From RZZS01 sp964491785 (GTDB lineage: Bacteria; Pseudomonadota; Alphaproteobacteria; Micavibrionales; Micavibrionaceae): a DNA stretch of 64,000 bases. Under the pieces are notes generated by a model, which was not told where the DNA came from, did not search any database, and saw nothing but the letters and a program-made list of their open reading frames with translations. Below are positions 56,611 to 64,000 of this stretch, one piece after another. The stretch spans positions 3,883 to 67,882 of the forward strand of contig CAZBGS010000009.1 in NCBI GenBank assembly GCA_964491785.1. Reading direction: 5' to 3'. The position numbers and the translations under genes were made by a program. Within the stretch, counting starts at the first letter, position 1. Each line of letters begins with the position of its first letter.

Positions 56611-57129
56611 TTATTTATCCCTTGCCGGCTTTCTTCTGGATTCGCCATCGGCGGTTTCCTCGACATCAATGGCTTGCGGCCCGATTGACCCGTTCCTTGT
56701 TGCGCCGGAAGCAGTAATCTCGATTTTGCGGGCTTTGGACTCGGGTTGCACCCTGTGCATATCTATGTTCAGTAATCCGTTATCGAGAGTGGCCCCCTCG
56801 ATCTTGATCCCGTCCGCCAGCACGAAAGAACGCTGAAATTGGCGCGAAGCTATCCCCCGGTGAAGGAAAATTCTCTGGATGCCTTCATCCTCGTCCTGGT
56901 GTTTGCCGCGAATCGTTAGCTGGTTGTTATCAAGTTCAATCTCAAGATCGTCCATGGAGAAACCGGCCACGGCAATGGTAATCCTGAAGCCGTTTTCACC
57001 GATCTGTTCTATGTTATAGGGAGGATAGCCTTCTCCTGCCGTTTTTCGCATGCGGTCGAAAGTTTTCTCGAAATGGTCGAAGCCAAGAAAAAGGGGGCTG
57101 TCGAATAGAGTCAGTCTGGTGGTATTCAT
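56611..57129 (-). CDS. Hsp20/alpha-crystallin small heat-shock protein
   Basis: ATG 57129 follows AGGAGGAG and gives 172 aa; the frame extends to 57159. The alpha-crystallin domain has 'YNIEQIGENGFRITIAVAGF', 'QLTIRGKHQDEDEG', 'FLHRGIASRQFQRSF' and 'GLLNIDM'. It holds unfolding proteins under heat. A strong promoter with a palindrome in its spacer lies upstream. Confidence 0.96.
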   Translation of the reverse strand: MNTTRLTLFDSPLFLGFDHFEKTFDRMRKTAGEGYPPYNIEQIGENGFRITIAVAGFSMDDLEIELDNNQLTIRGKHQDEDEGIQRIFLHRGIASRQFQRSFVLADGIKIEGATLDNGLLNIDMHRVQPESKARKIEITASGATRNGSIGPQAIDVEETADGESRRKPARDK

Positions 57130-57216
57130 CTTAAAACTCCTCCTGTGAGCAAGTTCCATTCATTTAATTGCGGCCTGCCAGGCAGCGCCGAACCATATGA
57201 ATATATGATCGCAAAC

Positions 57217-57246
57217 ATTATATGACCTGATCAGGTCTTATTTCAA
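57217..57246 (-). promoter_or_regulatory. hsp20 promoter with palindromic operator-like spacer
   Basis: On the minus strand TTGAAA (57241-57246) and a perfect TATAAT (57217-57222) are 18 nt apart. The spacer holds a perfect 14-bp palindrome GACCTGATCAGGTC (57224-57237), well placed to be an operator. CTTGAAA followed by CATATAAT could also be read as a heat-shock sigma promoter. Confidence 0.6.
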
Positions 57247-57341
57247 GTACGCTCACTCAAAGTGAACGTCCGCTCAAAGCTGTTGCATATTTGCCATATG
57301 GTAAAGTATGGTAAGCCGCAGGTAATTGAGTGGAGGTCTTT

Positions 57342-58631
57342 ATGTATCAGCAACTGGTCGCTGATCTGGAAGAAATTGAAGAAACAGATCATCAGCACGA
57401 GGCAACCGGATGCAGTCTCCGGGAGATTGTGCAAAGCAATATAAGCGATACTACCGCTGTGATTGACAATCAGCCTTTAAAGCTTAACGGCAACGGTACT
57501 TCCTTGTCCTTTTATGGCAGGGAAGTCGCTGTAACCAATGTTTCCACCAAAAATTCCAGAAAGCTTACCCGTCTCTTCAATGAACTCGCAGGCCAGGGAT
57601 TTGTCCCTGCACCGAAAGAAACACCATTGGTTTTGCACTGGGGGCAGCATGGCAGCATTATCACTCCGTTCATCGAACTGGATGACGGCAAGACCAGCGT
57701 ATTTCTTAACGCCCAGAAATATGTGCCAAACGGCAATAGCGGCAATAACGGCAGCAAGGGCCAGCAGCAAAAAGAGGAATGCCGGAAACCTTCCGCAGTG
57801 TTCGTAACCGGAACCTGTTTGTTCGGCAAACACGGAATTGCAGGCTATACCGATAAAGGAAAAGTGCTTCATCTAACGGATCCTGCCCAGATGAAAACGG
57901 CCACAAACGAAGAATATGGCAGGGTGATCAGCCTTGATTTCATGGATGATCTTCACGCTTCCGAAATAGTAGGCCCGATTTCCCGCCAGAACGTTCTTGG
58001 TATGGCGAATGCGGATAAGGTCTACTTCAACATTCCGGTAACGCCTTACATTCTTTATGCAAGAGACGCCATCGATAAAGGCGTGATGGATGACGCGTTG
58101 CTTCCGGAATGGAGCGAACGGATCAAACTCAGAACGCAGGAGCTGATAGAATACGAAAAAAATATCTCCAAAGCTGAAATAATTGCTGTTGATCCTCTCT
58201 ACAGGTATTTTGATCTTGCCGTAGATAAAAATATCACACTTGCCGGACTCGTCGAAACGATGGCGGCTGATGATGGCTGGTGGCAGTCGCATTTCGCTGC
58301 CAACATGCCCGAGAGGTTCACGGATATCTGCTACGCCAGCTATATGAAAGTATATTACGATTTAATGGCGCAGGAAGAAAACAGGTTGGTGGTGGCCGTG
58401 GAAGACCAGCACGAAATGAGGATCCTGCTTGGCCTTAAAAGGCAGATAGAGGATCAAGTGCTGCCAAAGCCTCCGAAAGGAAGCAGTATAGTAGGACTTT
58501 ATCCTTTTTCTTATATTGTATTCCCGGATAAAAACGGAGCGGCCGATCCACCTTTTCTTTCAAATCAATGTGGCAGAAACGATCTTGCGGAAGAGGTGCT
58601 GGCCAGGCTGCCGATATCGACGTGGAAGTAG
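57342..58631 (+). CDS. Unrecognised 429-aa protein
   Basis: ATG 57342 has GGAGGT 5 nt upstream. The protein is soluble-looking with no signal peptide or membrane helix. Features: an N-terminal acidic stretch, 'TPLVLHWGQHGSIITPFIEL', a low-complexity linker 'NGNSGNNGSKGQQQKEE' near residue 130, 'VFVTGTCLFGKHGIAGYTDK', and 'PEWSERIKLRTQELIEYEKN'. I recognise no family. The gene is followed after about 120 bp by a DUF917 gene on the same strand. Confidence 0.75.
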   Translation: MYQQLVADLEEIEETDHQHEATGCSLREIVQSNISDTTAVIDNQPLKLNGNGTSLSFYGREVAVTNVSTKNSRKLTRLFNELAGQGFVPAPKETPLVLHWGQHGSIITPFIELDDGKTSVFLNAQKYVPNGNSGNNGSKGQQQKEECRKPSAVFVTGTCLFGKHGIAGYTDKGKVLHLTDPAQMKTATNEEYGRVISLDFMDDLHASEIVGPISRQNVLGMANADKVYFNIPVTPYILYARDAIDKGVMDDALLPEWSERIKLRTQELIEYEKNISKAEIIAVDPLYRYFDLAVDKNITLAGLVETMAADDGWWQSHFAANMPERFTDICYASYMKVYYDLMAQEENRLVVAVEDQHEMRILLGLKRQIEDQVLPKPPKGSSIVGLYPFSYIVFPDKNGAADPPFLSNQCGRNDLAEEVLARLPISTWK

Positions 58632-58749
58632 TGCGCAGGGAGAGGCAGCCTTGAAAACGGTAAAGGAAAAATCTGGGGTTGCCCCTGAAAAACTGGATCA
58701 AGGTTGAAGCCGGTTGTCATGATGCCGCGTTCCGGGTAAGCTCCTGGCC

Positions 58750-59787
58750 ATGCTGCTGGATAAAAAAGATCTATACCGTCTTGTCAAAGGTGCTTCGGTT
58801 TTAACCACTGGTGGTGGCCTGTGCTTTGAGGATCAGTGCCGTTCTTTGGACAGGCATCGTGACGATATCAGCCTCGAACTGAAAGCGCTGGGCGACTTTC
58901 CTTCCGAAAGCATACTCATAACGGCTGCCGAGCTTGGCCCGGCGGACGCCGGAGAACTTCCAAAGGAAAAGCTTATACCCGAAATGGTTGATGTCTGGCG
59001 GCGGCTGACCGGCATGCCTGCCGATGGAATTTATGCACCTGAACTTGGTCAGGAAATTATACTGGTTGATACAGCCGTGGCGATGGGGTTGCCTCTGGTT
59101 GACTTTGATTCAGTAGGCGGTCGCGCCGTGCCGCTGGTGGATATCAACAGTTTTACTGTGGCCGGGCTGGATCATTCATTTTCTCCGCTGGTATTGGCCA
59201 CGGATAAAAATGAAATAATAACTATAGAAACCCCGGTGTCTTTACCGCGCGCCGAATCCATTCTTCGTAACATGACGGCGTTGTCCGATAGCAGGATTGT
59301 CTACTTTTTCGGCGCGCCGGTAAGAGTCGGAGATATTGCGGGTTCAGGCATCGAAAACAATTCTCTGTCAACCGCTATGAAACTGGGATCGGCCCGTAAT
59401 ATTGAAGATATAAAACAGGTTCTCGATCTCTCGGTGCTGGCTGGAGGGAAAGTGATTGAGTCAAGGGAAGTGGAGCGTGAAGGTTTCAATTGCTGTATCG
59501 CCCGCTTCAAATCCGTATCGGATCAGGAAATCCTCACCCTTTATATCCTGAACGAGGTTCTTTTTGTCAGAAACGGGAAAGGCGAACTTGTCGCTGAAGC
59601 GCCAGATAAAATTCTGCTGATAGATCCGCACTCTTTTTCAGGATTATCCAGCGAAAGCCTTCTCTGCGGACATGATGTCCTGTTATGCGTCGCCAGAGCC
59701 GATCCGCTATGGCAGACCGGGAAAGCAAGGGAATTGTTTTCTTCAAGCAGGTTTGATTTTTTTCTTGATCAGAACGACATTTTCTAA
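58750..59787 (+). CDS. DUF917-family protein
   Basis: The 345-aa protein starts 'MLLDKKDLYRLVKGASVLTT' followed by GGG and has 'MGLPLVDFDSVGGRAVPLVD' and 'FEREVERE'-like charged segments, the DUF917 pattern. DUF917 proteins resemble parts of hydantoinase-type enzymes and S-methylthiohydantoin desulfurase; the substrate here is unknown. Ribosome site is weak. It abuts the O-antigen ligase gene: TAATG at 59785-59789. Confidence 0.72.
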   Translation: MLLDKKDLYRLVKGASVLTTGGGLCFEDQCRSLDRHRDDISLELKALGDFPSESILITAAELGPADAGELPKEKLIPEMVDVWRRLTGMPADGIYAPELGQEIILVDTAVAMGLPLVDFDSVGGRAVPLVDINSFTVAGLDHSFSPLVLATDKNEIITIETPVSLPRAESILRNMTALSDSRIVYFFGAPVRVGDIAGSGIENNSLSTAMKLGSARNIEDIKQVLDLSVLAGGKVIESREVEREGFNCCIARFKSVSDQEILTLYILNEVLFVRNGKGELVAEAPDKILLIDPHSFSGLSSESLLCGHDVLLCVARADPLWQTGKARELFSSSRFDFFLDQNDIF

Positions 59788-61010
59788 TGGGCCCCTCAGC
59801 TGTAATTTTCAGGAATATTATCCTTGCGCTGATTGCCGCCATGTTGCTGCTGATGGTGACGACCACGCGGCATTTCGCCTTCATGCCCGGAATTGCAGGT
59901 ATTATAGGACTTGCCGGACTGTTGTTCTCAGAGAAAATCAGGCCGGATTGGCCTCGTCGGCTGGGGGCGCTTCTGCTGGCCTTTATCGTGCTTGGCCTGT
60001 TGAGCTCTTTGTGGTCGATAAACCCGCCTGAAACGCTGGAGCGGGCATTCAAGATTGGCGGTGTTTTTTTAGGCGGCTGGGTGTTTATCGCTTTTTGCCT
60101 GAACTATCCGCTCGAACGCCTTCGGCACTTGTTGCCGCTTGTGCCGGTATTGCTGCTGCTGGTGTCGCTGGTTCTTTTGATCGAAATCATTTTTGATTTG
60201 CCGCTGTTCAGGCTGCTCCATGCGAATGATCCTAATTTCATCAACCACAGGATAAAAAAATATGAGATAAACAAGGAGACCACAGCGCTGATCCTGTTCC
60301 TGCCGGCGGGATTGACCATGGCCTTCAGCAGATGGGGCAGGGCGGGGGTGCTGGTTCTGATGGCGCCGGTATTGCTGTTGCTGCTGCAGACCGTAAGCCA
60401 GTCGGCGCAGATGGCGTTTATCGTAGCGCTGCTGGCCTTCGCGCTCTTCAACTATTTTCCGGGCAATTCCCGTCTTTCATGGAAAATCGCCGCAGGCTCG
60501 CTTGTCGCAGGACTCTGGGCGGCGCCCTTTATCGCTCCGCTGCTTTTCAGGCACTTTGCGGAATTCTTCAGATCAAACCGGCTCTTGATAGAATCCTCGG
60601 CCAGCCCGCGTCTGGAAATATGGGATTTTATAGGCTGGAAAATTCTGGAATCTCCTTTTACCGGCTATGGCATGCACGCCACAAGGTTCATCGAGGATTT
60701 CGAAACTGCCCGGATCTATTATCACTCGGATACCATCATGCACCCCCATAACCTGGCTTTGCAGTTATGGCTTGAATTCGGAATAATCGGCGCAGTTGCC
60801 GGGACGGCAGCCATAATTCTGCTGCTGCTGTTTTGCCGTAAGGCGACCGACCATGCATCCAGAAGGCTTTATTTTACAGTATTTTGTTCAGTATTTTTTA
60901 TTTCGCTTGTCGGATGGGATCTGTGGCAGGCATGGTGGCAGGGGCTGGTTTTTGCGGTTTCAGGAATAACCATTCTTGCGGCCCGCTTTCACAAGGTTAA
61001 GGAGGCATAA
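59787..61010 (+). CDS. O-antigen ligase / polymerase family membrane protein
   Basis: The 407-aa protein has about ten to twelve membrane helices, a long periplasmic loop in the second half with 'SRWGRAGVLVLMAPVLLLLL' before and 'SASPRLEIWDFIGWKILESP' inside, and the motif 'HPHNLALQLWLEFGIIGAV' typical of Wzy/WaaL. It joins or ligates sugar chains at the outer face of the inner membrane. Its start overlaps the DUF917 stop. Confidence 0.92.
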   Translation: MGPSAVIFRNIILALIAAMLLLMVTTTRHFAFMPGIAGIIGLAGLLFSEKIRPDWPRRLGALLLAFIVLGLLSSLWSINPPETLERAFKIGGVFLGGWVFIAFCLNYPLERLRHLLPLVPVLLLLVSLVLLIEIIFDLPLFRLLHANDPNFINHRIKKYEINKETTALILFLPAGLTMAFSRWGRAGVLVLMAPVLLLLLQTVSQSAQMAFIVALLAFALFNYFPGNSRLSWKIAAGSLVAGLWAAPFIAPLLFRHFAEFFRSNRLLIESSASPRLEIWDFIGWKILESPFTGYGMHATRFIEDFETARIYYHSDTIMHPHNLALQLWLEFGIIGAVAGTAAIILLLLFCRKATDHASRRLYFTVFCSVFFISLVGWDLWQAWWQGLVFAVSGITILAARFHKVKEA

Positions 61011-61053
61011 TTATCAGTAGCCCTCAATCATGTCTCCTTACCCCCGGACGATA

Positions 61054-61230
61054 TTAGGAATTTGCATTATCCTTTATAAATTGCCGGTCGCAGTAACCGC
61101 AGCGTACGGAACGTTTCAGGCCGAAGCTGTAAAATACCATCGGATGTCCCAAAGCGCCTCCGCCCCCGTTGCAGCTCACCTCATCGGCTTCTTCGATAAC
61201 ATGAATTAATTCAGGAATGTTGGCGGTCAT
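61054..61230 (-). CDS. Small zinc-finger (CHCC, NDUFS6-like) protein
   Basis: A 58-aa frame from ATG 61230 to TAA 61054 encodes 'EVSCNGGGGALGHPMVFYSF' and 'RCGYCDRQF'. Cys-x8-His and CxxC match the zf-CHCC family, conserved in alphaproteobacteria and related to mitochondrial complex I subunit NDUFS6. It is too short to stand out by length, but all four ligands are present. Confidence 0.88.
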   Translation of the reverse strand: MTANIPELIHVIEEADEVSCNGGGGALGHPMVFYSFGLKRSVRCGYCDRQFIKDNANS

Positions 61231-61315
61231 CTCTTGTGTCCCCTGTTAAGAAATTATTATCCTGATCGTACTAAACATTACAGAGAATAAAAAATTCCAC
61301 CCAGGTTAATATATA

Positions 61316-61735
61316 ATGTGCCCGATGAAAGAAGTAAGGTTTATAGACAATCCGGCAATCATGGGAAGGGAAAGCAACTACACTTCCATTCCCGTGAGCG
61401 TTTCCAAAGTCCTTGACAGCTGGCGCGCCTCGCTTTTCAGTTTCGAGTGGGTGACTCCGGAACTGGAAGTCAGGGCGATTGAGGAACTGCCGGAGCAAGA
61501 GCAGGAAAAACGCCGCCAGATAGAAGACAGTCTGCGGCATGGCGAGCCTCTCGAAAAGCCCATTCTCGGCATTGGAATGCTGGATAATGTCGAAATCGGC
61601 AGCGGCAGGGCGGTTTTTCTTACTCTGGCCGCGAACGGAGTCGAGGAAATACAGGTGCATGTGCCGCTGATCCACAAGGATGATTTCCGGCAGTTCATTA
61701 ATGGAGCGGACAAGTCCCATGAAAAGAAAAGGTGA
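61316..61735 (+). CDS. Hypothetical 139-aa protein
   Basis: It is soluble, with 'EELPEQEQEKRRQIEDSLRH' (helical) followed by a beta-rich end 'GIGMLDNVEIGSGRAVFLTL' and 'IQVHVPLIHKDDFRQFI'. ATG 61325 is an alternative start. Its end overlaps the next gene by 17 nt, suggesting coupling. No family recognised. Confidence 0.7.
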   Translation: MCPMKEVRFIDNPAIMGRESNYTSIPVSVSKVLDSWRASLFSFEWVTPELEVRAIEELPEQEQEKRRQIEDSLRHGEPLEKPILGIGMLDNVEIGSGRAVFLTLAANGVEEIQVHVPLIHKDDFRQFINGADKSHEKKR

Positions 61736-62420
61736 TAGCGGCAACGCCATGTTCTACGTGCTGATCGGCACGGTTCTTTTCGCCGCTCTCAGTTATGCTA
61801 TTTCGCAAAGCACTCGCGGCACCTCCTCGGCATTGTCCGAGGAAAAGGCCGGTCTTGCCGCAACTGAAATAATCGAATTCGCAACCACTCTTGCCACCGC
61901 GACCGGCCAGATCGTGTTAAGAGGCTATGGAGCCGGTGAAATCGATTTCAGAAACAATATTGTCCCAGGTTATAATAACGCCGGTTGCTCCGATGAATAT
62001 TGCAGGATATTCGGAGCTGAAGGCGGCGCGGTAATCTACAAGACCTTGCCCGAGGAATGGCTCGACAACGCATATTCGGCTGCACCCGGTTACGGCCAGT
62101 GGGTGTTCTCGGGCCGCAACGCCGTCGTCGAGGTCGGCGACAGCGCCACCGAAGATCTCGTTGTGTTCCTTCCATACCTGAAGCTCGAAGTCTGCAAGGC
62201 AATCAATAACAGACTGGGCGTCACCAACCCGTTCGACGCGCCGCCGAAAGATACCGGGACGCTCGACGGATTTGCCAACAAATTTACCGGAGCCTTTGCT
62301 CCCGCCGACGCTTTAAGCCTCTCAGACCCGGAAAAAGGCAGAATGGCCGCCTGCTTCGAAGGAGACGCCGCCCCGCCCGCAGGCAGCTATCATTTCTATC
62401 AGGTGCTTGTCGCAAGATAG
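61719..62420 (+). CDS. Pilin-like protein with N-terminal membrane helix
   Basis: From ATG 61719 the protein has 233 aa. It starts 'MKRKGDSGNAMFYVLIGTVL' and continues hydrophobic to residue about 30, like a type IV pilin or pseudopilin with cleavage after Gly, although the +5 Glu is missing. The outer part has four cysteines, two in 'CSDEYC', and is otherwise unassigned. No pilus-assembly genes are nearby. Confidence 0.7.
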   Translation: MKRKGDSGNAMFYVLIGTVLFAALSYAISQSTRGTSSALSEEKAGLAATEIIEFATTLATATGQIVLRGYGAGEIDFRNNIVPGYNNAGCSDEYCRIFGAEGGAVIYKTLPEEWLDNAYSAAPGYGQWVFSGRNAVVEVGDSATEDLVVFLPYLKLEVCKAINNRLGVTNPFDAPPKDTGTLDGFANKFTGAFAPADALSLSDPEKGRMAACFEGDAAPPAGSYHFYQVLVAR

Positions 62421-62504
62421 ACCTCCGATTTCCTTGAAATTTCGCGAGCATATATGTTAGCTTGCCGCGATCGTTGAAAACGGCCATGGGAGGGATGTGA
62501 AACC

Positions 62505-63014
62505 ATGACAGAAGCGAACGCGAACAGCGGCAATAACAACGCCTGCGGCCTTGCGGCCTACCGGGTCGGTGACAGCGACGTGCGCCCGTGGGGAACCTAT
62601 GCGGTGACCGGGGTCGGAATTCTTGATAACGGAAAAGAATATTGTGAAAAGATCATCACCGTAAATCCGGGAAAAATCCTCTCTCTCCAGTCTCACGACC
62701 ACCGCGCGGAGCGCTGGGAAGTGCGCGAAGGAACGCTGACGGTTATTCTGGACGGCAGGCGGATTACCCTTTACGCAGGCGACACGGTCGATATCCCCCT
62801 TTACGGCATTCACTGCATGGCCAACCTTACCGAGGCCCCGTGCAAGGTATACGAAATCCAGACCGGCCTGTGCCGCGAGGAAGACATCGTCCGCTACCTC
62901 GACGCCTATGGCCGCGAAACAAAACGCTTCACCGGCCAGGCAATCACGGCAAGCATCGCCCTCTACCGCGAAGTGCTGGGGGAGATTGAAGAAATGGAGC
63001 GCAGGGCGGCTTGA
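62505..63014 (+). CDS. Type II phosphomannose isomerase-like cupin
   Basis: The 169-aa protein is the stand-alone cupin found at the end of ManC: 'VRPWGTYAV', 'ITVNPGKILSLQSHDHRAER', 'WEVREGTLTVILDG' and 'DTVDIPLYGIHCMANLTEAP'. Metal ligands in 'SHDHRAERWEV' are present. It would interconvert fructose-6-P and mannose-6-P for GDP-mannose. GGGAGGG precedes the ATG. Confidence 0.88.
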   Translation: MTEANANSGNNNACGLAAYRVGDSDVRPWGTYAVTGVGILDNGKEYCEKIITVNPGKILSLQSHDHRAERWEVREGTLTVILDGRRITLYAGDTVDIPLYGIHCMANLTEAPCKVYEIQTGLCREEDIVRYLDAYGRETKRFTGQAITASIALYREVLGEIEEMERRAA

Positions 63015-63033
63015 GGTTGCCTGCCAGTCTGAT

Positions 63034-64000
63034 CTATGCTTTCTCCTCAATTGTCTCATCTTGCCTTGTATCTTTTTGTCGGGAACGGAGGCGTATAATT
63101 TCCTCATAGAGGGCGATGGTCTCTCTGCCCATATTTGCCGCCGTGAACTGTGCGAGTATGCGTTCGCGCGCGGCGAGTCCCATGGCGTGCCATTCGGCCT
63201 GGGTTGTGGTTTCGAGGATCTCCACGATTTTATCGACATCCCCGACCGGCGCCAGCCGCCCGGTTTTACCGTCCTCGATCAGTTCGGAGACAGAGCACAC
63301 GTCGCTTCCGAGAACGGCGGTCTTGCAGGCCATGGCCTCCAGAGGGCACATGGCGAACCCTTCCCAGCGGCTTGGCATGATGAGGAGGTCGGCTTTTTCG
63401 AAATAGTCCGGAACCTCGGATGCCGCGACCCAGCCCTTATAGGTGACGTTCGGGCGCTCGGGCGGGCGATCCCTGGCATAGATGACATCGCCGACCACGG
63501 TAAGATGACAGGGTTTTCCTTCGAGCCTTTTCATTACGTCCAGCAGAATGTCGAAACCCTTCTGATAATCGAGACGGCCCAGGAACATCATTTCAAGTTT
63601 ATCTGATTTTATTTTGTCTTCGGCTTTGGCTGGAACCGGCACGCCGTTGTAAACGACTTTGATCTTTTCGGAGGCCACGCCGAAACGCGCGGCTTCGTCC
63701 TTCTCAAAACGGCTGACGCAGATAACGGCATCCGTCAAAGGCAAAAGCGCCCTTTCGATCAGAGCATAGATTTTTTTCTTTAACGAAGAACCTTCCATGA
63801 AAAAGCTGAAAGCGTGCGGACAATACAAAACCGCAGGCCGGTAACCCGGAGCGGTCATCCTGACGAAAAGAAGGGTCAGACGCCCGATCACGCCCGCAAA
63901 CGTGCTGTGCAGATGAATGACGTCCGGCCTTTCCTTGCGGACTTTTTTGAAGAACGCCACGGCGAGAGCAAGGAAAGACTTCAGGTTCCTCCCGGTCTGT
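63034..64000 (-). CDS. Glycosyltransferase family 4 (5' end outside the window)
   Basis: The frame is open to the right edge, so the N-terminus is missing; GTG 63960 is unlikely to be the start because the upstream codons ('GRNLKSFLALA') are also family-like. About 322 residues are seen, with 'RPDVIHLHSTFAGVIGRLTL', 'KVVYNGVP', 'MMFLGRLDYQKGFDILLDVM' and the E-x7-E region 'PSRWEGFAMCPLEAMACKTA'. It transfers sugar from a nucleotide donor, probably for a surface polysaccharide with the neighbouring genes. Confidence 0.92.
   Translation of the reverse strand, partial: QTGRNLKSFLALAVAFFKKVRKERPDVIHLHSTFAGVIGRLTLLFVRMTAPGYRPAVLYCPHAFSFFMEGSSLKKKIYALIERALLPLTDAVICVSRFEKDEAARFGVASEKIKVVYNGVPVPAKAEDKIKSDKLEMMFLGRLDYQKGFDILLDVMKRLEGKPCHLTVVGDVIYARDRPPERPNVTYKGWVAASEVPDYFEKADLLIMPSRWEGFAMCPLEAMACKTAVLGSDVCSVSELIEDGKTGRLAPVGDVDKIVEILETTTQAEWHAMGLAARERILAQFTAANMGRETIALYEEIIRLRSRQKDTRQDETIEEKA

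Noticed and set aside
58651..58707. 18-codon frame from TTG with GGAGAGG upstream
   Set aside because: Ribosome site is good but the peptide is too short and unconserved as far as can be seen.

Overview
The window comes from an alphaproteobacterium of moderate G+C. The evidence is a circularly permuted (two-piece) tmRNA gene, the block timA / fxsA-secB with dnaQ-coaE-aroE-maf, an Hsp20 gene beside a DUF1150 gene, a three-gene pntAA-pntAB-pntB transhydrogenase, and cysD with a fused cysNC. Lower ranks cannot be fixed from sequence alone. No tRNA, rRNA or CRISPR array was found. Both ends cut through genes: an RTX protein at the left and a glycosyltransferase at the right.

Region by region. 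1-8.8 kb: the 3' part of a giant RTX calcium-binding protein, a long tandem ThyX-like protein, the permuted tmRNA, and a decayed hipBA toxin-antitoxin module. 8.8-17 kb: sulfate activation (cysD-cysNC), rarA, a DegP/HtrA protease and pyruvate formate-lyase without its activase. 17-22.5 kb: small secreted and membrane proteins, an unusual ClpA-like unfoldase with a dead-looking first ATPase ring, an HD phosphohydrolase and ssb. 22.5-29.6 kb: a type I secretion operon (TolC, ABC transporter, HlyD) whose last gene is a CHASE2 adenylate/guanylate cyclase; the RTX protein at the left edge is the obvious candidate cargo. 29.7-39.4 kb: transhydrogenase, a lysophospholipase-like hydrolase, ligA and a U32 peptidase-family protein.

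39.4-52.2 kb is the most unusual part. It holds a 327-bp element with 14-bp terminal inverted repeats around a broken GIY-YIG gene, an alaS gene carrying an in-frame palindromic repeat, a strongly divergent glutamyl-tRNA-reductase-like protein, two HisN-like phosphatases on either side of a hybrid sensor kinase, timA/fxsA/secB, and an XRE regulator with a TrmB-like effector domain coupled to an EgtD-like methyltransferase. 52.2-57.2 kb is housekeeping (dnaQ, coaE, aroE, maf, hpf, ptsN, DUF1150, hsp20). 57.3-64 kb contains an unrecognised 429-aa protein, a DUF917 protein, an O-antigen ligase, a small zinc-finger protein, a pilin-like protein, a type II phosphomannose isomerase cupin and a GT4 glycosyltransferase, pointing to surface polysaccharide synthesis.

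Functional names rest on motifs and family resemblance read by eye. No database search was run.
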